From Cupriavidus necator (GTDB taxonomy: Bacteria > Pseudomonadota > Gammaproteobacteria > Burkholderiales > Burkholderiaceae): a DNA stretch of 64,000 bases. A program made the position numbers and the translations under genes. The notes beneath the pieces were generated by a model. The model was given only the letters and a program-made list of their open reading frames with translations. It had not been told where the DNA came from and ran no database searches. Positions 1 through 7,054 of this stretch are shown here, one piece after another. Within the stretch, counting starts at the first letter, position 1. Each line of letters begins with the position of its first letter. The DNA lies in assembly GCA_022041995.1 (NCBI GenBank), contig CP074390.1:2728001-2792000 (forward strand), written 5' to 3'.

Positions 1-241
1 TCGGCGCTGCGGCGGCCCGCGTGGCCTCGGCGGCCAGGTCTTGCAGGCAGCCTGTGCCATGCAATGCGGCCAGGTCGACGATCTGGTCGCCGATCGCTAC
101 GCCGCCACGCCAGGCCGCGCCGCTGCCAAGCCGACGGAATATGCAGAGCGGAAGATTCTGCAGCGGAAAATCGCAGCCTTCAGCATTGGCGGAGTCCAGC
201 CAGCTATGCCGGGAGGCATCATGGGTGTGGTTCAGTTCCAT
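1..241 (-). CDS. fahA: Fumarylacetoacetase, N-terminal part (runs off the window)
   Basis: The gene starts at an ATG at 241 and leaves the window at base 1, so only about 80 N-terminal residues are visible. They contain the stretch SANAEGCDFPLQNLP, followed by a segment like FRRLGSGAAWRGGVAIGD, which is characteristic of the N-terminal domain of fumarylacetoacetase. That enzyme cleaves 4-fumarylacetoacetate to fumarate and acetoacetate in tyrosine/homogentisate breakdown. The catalytic metal-binding C-terminal domain lies outside the window. The start is 7 bases beyond the stop of the upstream cyclase-family gene, so the two probably form one transcript. The family call is firm from the N-terminal signature, but a paralogue used in another aromatic pathway is possible. 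Confidence 0.8.
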   Translation of the reverse strand, partial: MELNHTHDASRHSWLDSANAEGCDFPLQNLPLCIFRRLGSGAAWRGGVAIGDQIVDLAALHGTGCLQDLAAEATRAAAAP

Positions 242-248
242 GGTGGTA

Positions 249-1052
249 TCAGGCGGCATTCAGCGCATCGTCGAAGATGGCAACGGCGCGGGTCCAGCCG
301 GCCGAGGCCCCGCGAATCTTGTGCGGGAAGCAGGAGATGTAGAAGCCATGCGGCGGCAGCGCCTCCAGGTTGTGCAGCTTCTCCAGATGGCAGTAACCGA
401 TGTTGCGGCCCGCCTTGTGGCCTTCCCAGATCAGCGAGGCGTCCTGTGTCTGGGCATACTTGGTGGCCGTGTGCACAAACGGCGCGTCCCAACTCCACGC
501 GTCGGTACCGGTCAGCCGCACACCACGTTCGAGCAGGTACATGGTGGCGTCGAACCCCATGCCGCAGCCGGACGAGACGTAGTCAGGCTGGCCGTAGCGC
601 TTGCCCGCACGCGTGTTGACCACCACGATCTCCAGCGGCTTGAGCACGTGCCCGATTCGGGCGAGTTCGGCCTCGACATCGTCGGCGGTGACCACATAAC
701 CGTCGTCCAGCTCGGTGAAGTCGAGCTTCACGCCCGGCTGGAAGCACCACTCCAGCGGCACCTCGTCAATGGTGATGGCGCGCTCGCGCTGCCCCAATGA
801 CTCATTCATGGTGCTGTGGAAGTGATAGGGAGCATCCAGGTGGGTGCCATTGTGCGTATTGAGCTGGACGCGCTCGATCGCCCAGCCTTCGCTGTCCGGC
901 AGGTCGGACGGCCTCAGTCCCGGGAAAAAAGCCGTGACCTGCTCGGCGGTGGAGCGGTGCGACAGGTATTCGATCCGAGGGCCATAACCGGGAGGGTCGG
1001 AGACGACATCGTTTTCCAGGTAGATCGAGAGATCGACGAAGCGTCGAGTCAT
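249..1052 (-). CDS. Cyclase-family metal-dependent hydrolase (kynurenine formamidase-like)
   Basis: A 267-residue protein of the cyclase family (Pfam PF04199 type). The signature HNGTHLDAPYH at residues 67-77 supplies the His and Asp ligands of the divalent metal site in this family, and the length fits. Members hydrolyse amides or lactones such as N-formylkynurenine; the substrate here cannot be read from sequence. The start at 1052 follows an AGAGGA ribosome binding site. It is first in a probable two-gene unit with the fumarylacetoacetase gene and is divergent from a TetR gene across an intergenic region holding two matching palindromes. This suggests a substrate-inducible aromatic or amide catabolic unit. 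Annotating it as kynB would go beyond the evidence. Confidence 0.8.
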   Translation of the reverse strand: MTRRFVDLSIYLENDVVSDPPGYGPRIEYLSHRSTAEQVTAFFPGLRPSDLPDSEGWAIERVQLNTHNGTHLDAPYHFHSTMNESLGQRERAITIDEVPLEWCFQPGVKLDFTELDDGYVVTADDVEAELARIGHVLKPLEIVVVNTRAGKRYGQPDYVSSGCGMGFDATMYLLERGVRLTGTDAWSWDAPFVHTATKYAQTQDASLIWEGHKAGRNIGYCHLEKLHNLEALPPHGFYISCFPHKIRGASAGWTRAVAIFDDALNAA

Positions 1053-1284
1053 GGTGGAAGGTCCTCTGTGGTGATGCGTAAAAAGGGGGAGTTGCGGACT
1101 CAGCCGGCATTCAGCGACGGTGCGGCGCGCGGCGCGTTGGTCGCGCCCGCACCGGCTTCAGGCCCGGCGGCAGCGTGGCATGGTCCGTGACGAGAGCGTA
1201 GACCGGCAGCAAGTTTGGGGGGCATGATGGGTCTCCTGATTTGGCGCCCCTGTCCGAAGCAGGTGACGCTCATGTTTTTCCCTG

Positions 1285-1335
1285 ACTGCACGATCGTGCA
1301 GTAGTAAGACACGAGGACTGTACGCTCGTACAGTC
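1285..1335. promoter_or_regulatory. Pair of palindromic operators for the divergent TetR regulator
   Basis: Two copies of the palindrome CTGYACG-NN-CGTRCAG are visible. The first (1286-1301) has CTGCACG/CGTGCAG arms. The second (1318-1333, extending to 1316-1335) has CTGTACG/CGTACAG arms. Their centres are 32 bp apart, about three helical turns, so both sites face the same side of the DNA. They lie between the cyclase/fahA unit and the TetR gene. Binding by this TetR protein is inferred from position and symmetry. Confidence 0.7.
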
Positions 1336-1416
1336 AAACTCTACAGTCGGGTAAACGCGGGTGTGGATGTGGCGAAATTGAGGTTCGCTACAATGGCGCA
1401 TCTATATGGAGGCAGC

Positions 1417-2142
1417 ATGGAAGGCAGGGAAGCGCGAAAGTCAGCGGTCGGGGCACGGGGCATGGCGCGAGAAGAAGCGCAGGGGCTGCCGATCCCGGAA
1501 GCGAGCAAGCGCGAACGCGTGCTCGATGCAGCGGAGCGCCTCTTCGCCGAGGGCGGCTTCGACGGCGTGTCGATGCGTGATATCGCAGCAGCCGCGGAGG
1601 TTGGCTTGCCGCTGATCGTTTACCACTTCGAGACCAAGCGAAATCTGTACCGCGCGCTGTTCGACCGGCGCAAGACGCTGTTCGAGGCCCGGCTGGCGGC
1701 CCTGCGCCAACCACTCACCGCTGGCGAGGACTCGGTGGAGCACATCGTGCGTGCATTCGTGGAGCCGGTAATGCGGATTCAGGACACTGAGGCCGGCATT
1801 GCCTATGCCAAGCTCGTCGCACGCGAGGCCTCTGATCCAAGAGAAGCTGAGCGCGGTATTGTTGCCGACTATTTCGACCCGCTCGCCATGGAATTCGTCA
1901 AGGCAATCCGCAAGGCTCTGCCAGGCAACAGCGACAGATATGCCCATTGGGCCTATCTGTTTGCCGTGGGAGCGCTGGTGATGAGCGTGTTCGACAGCCG
2001 TATCGAGCGTATCTCCGGCGGCAAGTTCAAGGCCGGCGACGTGCGTCACAAGTCCGAGTACCTGGTAACTTTCATCGCAGCGGGCATTCGCGCCGGGGCC
2101 GACCGGACGTCATCTAGGCGTTCCAGAGAATCATCCTTATGA
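1417..2142 (+). CDS. TetR/AcrR-family transcriptional regulator
   Basis: A TetR-type repressor. An N-terminal helix-turn-helix lies at about residues 33-80 (RVLDAAERLFAEGGFDGVS, then MRDIAAAAEV and VYHFETKRNLYRALF, the classic TetR_N pattern), followed by a helical C-terminal ligand-binding domain. I chose the ATG at 1417 because a GGAGG motif precedes it by 4 bases; in-frame GTG 1363, ATG 1393 and the later ATG 1462 are alternatives. It is divergent from the cyclase/fahA operon, with two matching palindromes between them, so it probably represses that operon and itself. The inducing ligand is unknown. Confidence 0.82.
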   Translation: MEGREARKSAVGARGMAREEAQGLPIPEASKRERVLDAAERLFAEGGFDGVSMRDIAAAAEVGLPLIVYHFETKRNLYRALFDRRKTLFEARLAALRQPLTAGEDSVEHIVRAFVEPVMRIQDTEAGIAYAKLVAREASDPREAERGIVADYFDPLAMEFVKAIRKALPGNSDRYAHWAYLFAVGALVMSVFDSRIERISGGKFKAGDVRHKSEYLVTFIAAGIRAGADRTSSRRSRESSL

Positions 2143-2617
2143 TGCAATTCGCCTGGAGTACAGATGTGTTCGAGGCTGGAAAAAACGTAGCCTCGCCACG
2201 GTCTCCAGGCCTATCGCGGTGACTTGGCCAGCCATCTCCGGGAAGCGCTCGCCAGCAAGATCAGCACCACGGCACTGCAGGAACAGACGGTGCATGCGTC
2301 AGTCAATTGCGGGTTCGAGAATTCAACGCGATTGCTTGATTTCGAATGCTCAAGTGGTCAAAAACCGGCAAGCAGCCCTATCCCGGGTGGATTTCTCGCC
2401 ACCTCCCCGATGTTTCCTTACTATCCTGCAGCCGGCATCCTCCTGACGCGCTCAGGCTGTTTGTCCGCGAGTGAGCGGGGCCACAGGTGGGCCTAACGTA
2501 GCCTTCTGTCGTCGTTGCGCGCAACCCCGCTGATGCAATACAAGCGAATCTGTCCAACCGTGACCGGGGGCAGCACTCGCCCCATGTCTCTTCGCGGAAC
2601 AGCGCAGGCTGGCCCCC
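2143..2617. other. Intergenic stretch with no recognised gene
   Basis: About 475 bases between the TetR gene and the Hsp20 promoter. Short open frames exist (for example 2224-2496), but none has a convincing ribosome binding site, recognisable domain or neighbour overlap. The segment LASHLREALASKIS reads like a decayed coding fragment that I cannot assign. I see no repeat or structured RNA. Confidence 0.4.
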
Positions 2618-2646
2618 TTGAAATTTGGGTGGCCAATTACTATTTT
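2618..2646 (+). promoter_or_regulatory. Candidate promoter of the hsp20 cluster
   Basis: TTGAAA at 2618-2623 and TATTTT at 2641-2646 are separated by 17 bases, a good sigma-70 geometry. The upstream element reads CCCCCTTGAAA, which also resembles a sigma-32 -35 box, but no clean sigma-32 -10 box follows at the usual spacing. It would give a leader of about 120 bases before the first hsp20 start. This is pattern matching only. Confidence 0.45.
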
Positions 2647-2741
2647 ATTTTTGCTCAGGCAGTCGCGACCATTGCGCGCTGCGTGTTTCTGTTTGTTTGC
2701 CAGCAGCTTGGCAGGTGGATGGGAGCGCGTATGCCCCTTCG

Positions 2742-2764
2742 CCTCCTTGCTGCGTCGAAGGAGG
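2742..2764 (+). promoter_or_regulatory. Hairpin sequestering the hsp20 ribosome binding site (putative RNA thermometer)
   Basis: CCTCCTT (2742-2748) is perfectly complementary to AAGGAGG (2758-2764), with a 9-base loop. AAGGAGG is the Shine-Dalgarno sequence of the hsp20 gene starting at 2773. ROSE-type thermometers upstream of bacterial hsp20 genes hide the ribosome binding site in such a terminal hairpin and typically carry UUGCU on the pairing strand; CTTGCT is present here at 2746-2751. A second small stem (GCCAGCAGCTTGGC) lies upstream in the leader at about 2699-2712. Regulation is inferred. Confidence 0.55.
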
Positions 2765-2772
2765 ATACGACA

Positions 2773-3212
2773 ATGAGCGATCTATTCTTTGGAACTGACC
2801 TCTTCAGCGAACTCGACCGCATGCAAAGGCAGATGGCGAGCTTGTTCGGCGGCTTCCCATCCAGCATCCGCTCCGGCCGCTTCGGGGCATTTCCCCCGTC
2901 AATATCGGCGCCACGGACGATTCCATCGAGATCGTCGCGTTCGCACCGGGGCTCAAGCCAGACCAGTTCGAGGTGTCGATCGACAAGGGCTTGCTGACCA
3001 TCAGCGGCGAGCGCGAAGCCGCGCAAGCGGAGCCTGATCCGGAGGTCAGACTGTACGCGCAAGAGCGATTCACTGGCACGTTCCGGCGTGTGGTCGAATT
3101 GCCGCAGAGCGCCGACCCGGACAAAGTTCAGGCGCGCTATGCCAACGGCTGCCTGTCTATCAGTGTCGGCAAGCGCGAAGCCTCGAAGCCCCGGGCGATC
3201 ACGGTCCAATAA
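2773..3212 (+). pseudogene. Small heat-shock protein Hsp20, one-base frameshift
   Basis: The start MSDLFFGTDLFSELDRMQRQ at 2773 is preceded by AAGGAGG. The frame runs to about 2892, then the protein continues in another frame as NIGATDDSIEIVAFAPGLKP and on through the alpha-crystallin domain (SIDKGLLTISGERE, with a C-terminal CLSISVGKRE) to 3212. The break lies in the C run 2893-2897. Adding one base gives 146 residues, normal for the family. Hsp20 proteins are ATP-independent holdases that keep unfolding proteins refoldable. It is first in a run of three hsp20-related genes. The frameshift could be a sequencing error, in which case the gene is intact. Confidence 0.78.
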
Positions 3213-3227
3213 CGCGAGGAGAACGCC

Positions 3228-3635
3228 ATGAACGAGACTACCCAAGTGGCTGAACGCAACCAGAACGCGGTGACAAAAGGTCAGGAAGACAGGTCGACGC
3301 CGACGATGACGCTGCTTCCCGCGGTCGACATCGTCGAGGACAGCAATGGCGTCACCCTCTGGGCTGACCTTCCAGGTGTGACCAGGGACAAGCTCGAGGT
3401 GAATGTTCACGACGGCAACCTCCATATCGAGGCGGAAGCGGTCGTACCTACGCCCCAAGGGCTGCGGGTCCAACACGCGGAAATTCGCCAGCCGCACTTC
3501 GCACGCGCTTTCTCGTTGAGTGCGGACCTTGACGCGTCAAAGATCGAGGCGAACCTGCAGGACGGCGTGCTCAAGCTGACGATCCCGCGTCGTGACGAAG
3601 CGCGTCCACGCCGCATTGCAGTCAACGTGGCGTGA
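3228..3635 (+). CDS. Small heat-shock protein Hsp20 (intact)
   Basis: A 135-residue Hsp20/alpha-crystallin protein. The conserved domain spans about residues 30-130: PAVDIVEDSNGVTLWADLPG at the start, KLEVNVHDGNLHIEAEA in the middle, and the closing NLQDGVLKLTIPR motif. GAGGAG sits 7 bases before the ATG. It begins 15 bases after the first hsp20 and is probably cotranscribed. Having two different paralogues in tandem is common for class A/B Hsp20 pairs in proteobacteria. It acts as a cytosolic holdase. This copy lacks the extended N-terminal arm of some members, so oligomer size cannot be predicted. Confidence 0.85.
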   Translation: MNETTQVAERNQNAVTKGQEDRSTPTMTLLPAVDIVEDSNGVTLWADLPGVTRDKLEVNVHDGNLHIEAEAVVPTPQGLRVQHAEIRQPHFARAFSLSADLDASKIEANLQDGVLKLTIPRRDEARPRRIAVNVA

Positions 3636-3718
3636 GATGCCGTCGGCGGGTACCAGTGGCGTCCGCAAGGGCGCCACCGGTACCCGCGGAAATTGGCTGG
3701 ACATTCGGTGAGGACAAG

Positions 3719-3950
3719 ATGAAAACAGATCTGGGCAAATGGAACCCCTTCAAGTTCCTACGCAAATCGACAGAGGACAGGCAACCGACGGGTGGGACGT
3801 CGAATGTTCCCGCGCCAAGGCACGGGACACCGGACTGATGGCGTCGACCTCGATCACATCGATGCGAAGTTCGACCGAGGTGTACTGACGCTGCGTCTAC
3901 CTAAAACCGGTACGTCGCAGTCTGCGGTGAGGACGATCGAGGTGAAGTGA
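3719..3950 (+). pseudogene. Third Hsp20 gene with its core deleted
   Basis: The N-terminus MKTDLGKWNPFKFLRKSTED starts at 3719 and stays open to a stop at 3836-3838. In another frame the C-terminal end of an alpha-crystallin domain follows (IDAKFDRGVLTLRLPKT, stop at 3948-3950). Nearly all of the roughly 100-residue central domain is missing between these ends, and the frames do not match. An internal deletion in a formerly complete third hsp20 gene is the simplest reading. No functional chaperone could be made. Unlike the one-base breaks elsewhere in the window, this cannot be a base-calling error. Confidence 0.7.
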
Positions 3951-4177
3951 GCGGAAGATGGCGAAATGGCGAACTGCGTCAAGATCATTGGCTCGCTTGA
4001 GCCTGCTGCGCTTAGCCAGGATATTCATGCTGGCCATGCATGGCGCCGCCCATGCCCTTTCTGGCATAGGCGACGCTCGGAACGCGCGGTGCTGGCTTGC
4101 GGCCCAGCAGCGAGGTCTTGAAATCGCCGAACTGGCCTCTATTTTGGCGGCAAGCACTTTCCGAGATGGAGACTTCG

Positions 4178-4558
4178 ATGGAATTTGATTCTGAGTGGGT
4201 GACGCTAGGCAGGCATCGGGTGCGGCTCAAGTGCACGCGCGGTTTTCCTACCGAACGGACGCGGCGCGTGGCGGAGTTGGTCACAGTCGCGATCGATAAC
4301 AACCTCAGCGCGCGGGCCCGCCTGGTGGACGTTACCGCGCAAGGCGATGCTTATGTGATCAGCATCGGCACGACGTTCGAGAAGGACAGAGTGGCAGCTC
4401 CCCACCTGGAAGTGGCCCTGGCCACGATGTTCGGCTTGTCGCCCGAGCAGGTCACGATTGACGTTGTCGTCGTCAGTCAGTCAGAGGTGGACGTGCATTT
4501 TGGCGTATATGAGCGGATGCTGGCAGAGAAGCTCGGCACCGTGCCGGCCATTCAGTGA
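4178..4558 (+). CDS. Hypothetical protein of 126 residues
   Basis: I do not recognise this family. The ATG at 4178 has GGAG at a good distance; an in-frame ATG at 4166 is an alternative. The predicted protein is soluble, mixed alpha/beta, with no signal peptide or membrane segment. Its C-terminal half has an alternating hydrophobic pattern (PEQVTIDVVVVSQSEVDVHF) suggesting a beta strand pair. It lies downstream of the hsp20 cluster in the same direction, 227 bases after the broken third copy, so a stress-related role is possible only by position. Codon use looks like its neighbours, which supports it being real. Confidence 0.55.
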   Translation: MEFDSEWVTLGRHRVRLKCTRGFPTERTRRVAELVTVAIDNNLSARARLVDVTAQGDAYVISIGTTFEKDRVAAPHLEVALATMFGLSPEQVTIDVVVVSQSEVDVHFGVYERMLAEKLGTVPAIQ

Positions 4559-4927
4559 AGCACCAGGATCGGGCCGCCTGGCCAATAACGCTTGCGGCTT
4601 GAATCCAGGACACCGGCGTTGACACGTGAATGCCCTGAACGGCGACCCGGACACGACCCGCCCGGCCGGTCCGCCGGAACGCTGCTTGCCGAAGCTGCCC
4701 GCATTGCGACGGCGACTGCAAGACCGTCTGTTGAAATGGTGCCCGTGCCAAGGCCATTGCAGGAGTGGGCATATGGAGAAGAAGTTCATCTGTCGAATGG
4801 CGACAAGCAGAACCTTAACCACGGCGAGTTCACCGCCATTACCGGGGAAGAGCCGCGCCCGCCGGCGCGGCTGCCGCAGAAACCACTGGCCGAAGAGCGT
4901 TGCTGCCGCGCTGCCCTGCCCCCGGGA
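4559..4927. other. Gap between convergent genes, no gene recognised
   Basis: About 370 bases between the hypothetical gene and the 3' end of the symporter gene. Open frames cross it (for example from 4592 and 4626) but continue antisense into the symporter, and they show no domain or ribosome binding site. I see no clear terminator hairpin with a T tract. Confidence 0.35.
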
Positions 4928-6592
4928 TCAATGCTGACTTGCCCCGGCAGCGCCGATCCCGGTCATCGCACGCACGAACTGCGCACCATAGCGCTGGCGC
5001 TCGGTGCCGGCCTGGGCAGAGCGGTCCAGCACCGATGCCAGCCAGGCGCTGGCGAAGGCCAGCGTCATCGAGAACAGCGCCGGGTTGGCATACGGGAAGA
5101 TCGCCTTGTCATGATGCAGGATGCCCACCCAGACCGTCGGGCCCAGCACCAGCAGCGCCACCGCTGACGCCAGGCCGGCCAGGCTGCCCGCCACGGCGCC
5201 GCGCGTGGTCAGGCCTTTCCAGAACATCGACAGGAACAGCACCGGGAAGTTGACGGAGGCCGCGATCGCCAGCACCAGGCCGGACAGGAAAGCGATGTTC
5301 TGCTTCTCGAACATCACGCCCAGCACCATGGCCAGCACGCCGATCACCAGGGTGGCCGCCTTGGACACCCGGATCTCGTCCTTCTCGTTGGCCTGCCCGC
5401 GGCGGAACACGTTGGCGTACAGGTCATGCGAGACCGCCGAAGCGCCCGACAGGGCCAGGCCCGCCACCACCGCGAGGATAGTCGCGAACGCCACCGCCGA
5501 GATAAAGCCCAGGAAGAGATCGCCGCCGATCGCATGCGACAGGTGCACCGCCACCATATTGCTGCCGCCGATGATCTTGCCGGCCGCGTCGCGGTAAGCC
5601 GGATCCGCACCCACCATCACGATCGCACCGAAGCCCACCACCAGGATCAGCACGTAGAAGTAGCCGATGAAGCCGGTGGCGTAGAGCACGGACTTGCGCG
5701 CCTCGCGGGCGTCGGCCACGGTGAAGAAGCGCATCAGGATGTGTGGCAGGCCCGCCGTGCCGAACATCATGCCCACCCCGAGCGAGATCGCATCGATGGG
5801 ATTGGACACCAGCCCGCCCGGCGACAGGATCGCCAGCCCCTTGTCATGCACCTTCGCCGCACCGGCGAACATGGCTTCCGGGCTGAAGCCGAAGTACGCC
5901 AGCACCATCACGGCCATGAAGGTCACGCCGCCCAGCAGCAGCGCGGCCTTGATGATCTGCACCCAGGTGGTGGCGAGCATGCCGCCGAACATCACATACA
6001 GCACCATCAGCAGGCCGACGATCACCACGGCGGACTCATAGCTGGTGCCGAACAGCAGCTCGATCAGCTTGCCGGCGCCGACCATCTGCGCCACCAGGTA
6101 CATGATCACCACCGTCAGCGTGCCGCAGGCGGCGGTGATCCGCACCGGCTTCTGCGCCAGCCGGTATGACACCACGTCGGCAAAGGTATAGCGGCCAAGG
6201 TTGCGCAGCCGTTCGGCGACGATGAACAGGATGATCGGCCAGCCGGCCACCACGCCCAGCGCGTAGATCAGCCCGTCATAGCCCTTGTCGAACATCATCG
6301 CGGAGATGCCGAGGAAAGAGGCCGCGGAAACCATGTCGCCGGCAATTGCCAGGCCGTTCTGGAAGCCGCTCAGCCCACCCCCGGCGGCATAGAAGTCGGA
6401 TGCCGAGCGCGTGCGGCGCGCGGCCCAGCGGGTAATGCCGAGCGTGAACAGCACGAACAGCATGAACATCAGGATGGCGCTCCAGTTCAGCGGCCGCGGC
6501 GCGGCATCGCCCTGGATTGCGGGTGCCGCCGCGGCGGCCGTGCTGGCAAGCCCGGCCAGGGCCGCGCACAGGTAACGGTTGGCGGCCTTCAT
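4928..6592 (-). CDS. Sodium:solute symporter, ActP/PaaL type
   Basis: A 554-residue SSS-family transporter with an N-terminal signal-like segment (CAALAGLASTAAAAAP) and about 13 hydrophobic membrane segments. Family hallmarks visible include ASDFYAAGGGLSGFQNGLAI, GDMVSAASFLGIS and AGLPHILMRFFTVADA. I prefer ATG 6592, which overlaps the stop of the DUF485 gene (ATGA) and has GGAG 8 bases upstream, over GTG 6601. By sequence it resembles the acetate permease ActP. Because it is cotranscribed with a DUF485 partner inside a phenylacetate cluster, phenylacetate uptake (the PaaL role) is at least as likely. Sequence alone does not decide the substrate. Confidence 0.85.
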   Translation of the reverse strand: MKAANRYLCAALAGLASTAAAAAPAIQGDAAPRPLNWSAILMFMLFVLFTLGITRWAARRTRSASDFYAAGGGLSGFQNGLAIAGDMVSAASFLGISAMMFDKGYDGLIYALGVVAGWPIILFIVAERLRNLGRYTFADVVSYRLAQKPVRITAACGTLTVVIMYLVAQMVGAGKLIELLFGTSYESAVVIVGLLMVLYVMFGGMLATTWVQIIKAALLLGGVTFMAVMVLAYFGFSPEAMFAGAAKVHDKGLAILSPGGLVSNPIDAISLGVGMMFGTAGLPHILMRFFTVADAREARKSVLYATGFIGYFYVLILVVGFGAIVMVGADPAYRDAAGKIIGGSNMVAVHLSHAIGGDLFLGFISAVAFATILAVVAGLALSGASAVSHDLYANVFRRGQANEKDEIRVSKAATLVIGVLAMVLGVMFEKQNIAFLSGLVLAIAASVNFPVLFLSMFWKGLTTRGAVAGSLAGLASAVALLVLGPTVWVGILHHDKAIFPYANPALFSMTLAFASAWLASVLDRSAQAGTERQRYGAQFVRAMTGIGAAGASQH

Positions 6593-6897
6593 GCCTGGCA
6601 CTCCTTGCGCACGCGTTCATTGAGCGGGTCCAGGTCGCGGTTGGCCCGGTACACGTAGATCCCGGTCAGCAGCACGGCCGAGACGATCACCGCCACGCCG
6701 ACGGGAAGGCCCACGGTCATCACACCCGCGCCGAGCGGTGTGCCGAGCGTGGCCGGCGAGAACGCCAGCAGCAGGATAAAGCCGAAGTAGATCGCCAGCA
6801 TGACCAGCGTCAGCGACCAGCCCAGGCGGGTTCGCCCGTTGGTCAGTTGGATGAAATCGGGGTGGTTCTGGATGGTTTCCAGTCGTCGCGCGTCCAT
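6589..6897 (-). CDS. DUF485 membrane protein (YjcH/PaaM-like symporter partner)
   Basis: A 102-residue protein with two predicted membrane helices (LTLVMLAIYFGFILLLAFSP and VGLPVGVAVIVSAVLLTGIY) and the HPDFIQLTNGRTRLGW segment typical of DUF485. Start ATG 6897 follows AAAGGAGA. Its TGA overlaps the symporter ATG, so translation is probably coupled. DUF485 genes nearly always precede ActP-like symporters, and the product is thought to assist transport or assembly. Its job is inferred from this association. Confidence 0.85.
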   Translation of the reverse strand: MDARRLETIQNHPDFIQLTNGRTRLGWSLTLVMLAIYFGFILLLAFSPATLGTPLGAGVMTVGLPVGVAVIVSAVLLTGIYVYRANRDLDPLNERVRKECQA

Positions 6898-6990
6898 GGT
6901 GGTCTCCTTTGGCGCAGGGGTGGGCGTGGCGCCTCTGGGTGGGCGCCATCGGTGGATGAATTGCTGCGGCGTTGAATCTGCCGGCGGTTT

Positions 6991-7022
6991 GCTCCCCTCT
7001 CCCGCAGGCGGGAGAGGGGAGC
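6991..7022. repeat. REP-like palindrome
   Basis: A perfect inverted repeat with 15-bp arms (GCTCCCCTCTCCCGC and its complement) and a 2-base centre, located between paaK and the DUF485 gene. The same core CCCTCTCCCGC...GCGGGAGAGGG recurs at 33.0-33.15 kb, so this is a dispersed repetitive extragenic palindrome. It may act as an mRNA-stabilising or attenuating hairpin between the two genes. No T tract follows. Confidence 0.75.
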
Positions 7023-7054
7023 GTTTGCCGCGGGCGTTGGTAGAGAACAGTGCT

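Noticed and set aside
1100..1312. Short minus-strand frame over the TetR operator region
   Set aside because: It overlaps both operators, has no ribosome binding site and no recognisable motif.
2893..2897. Phase variation as the cause of the C-run frameshift in hsp20 and of its counterparts
   Set aside because: Runs of 3-5 bases are too short for frequent slippage, and the affected genes are unrelated metabolic or stress genes.
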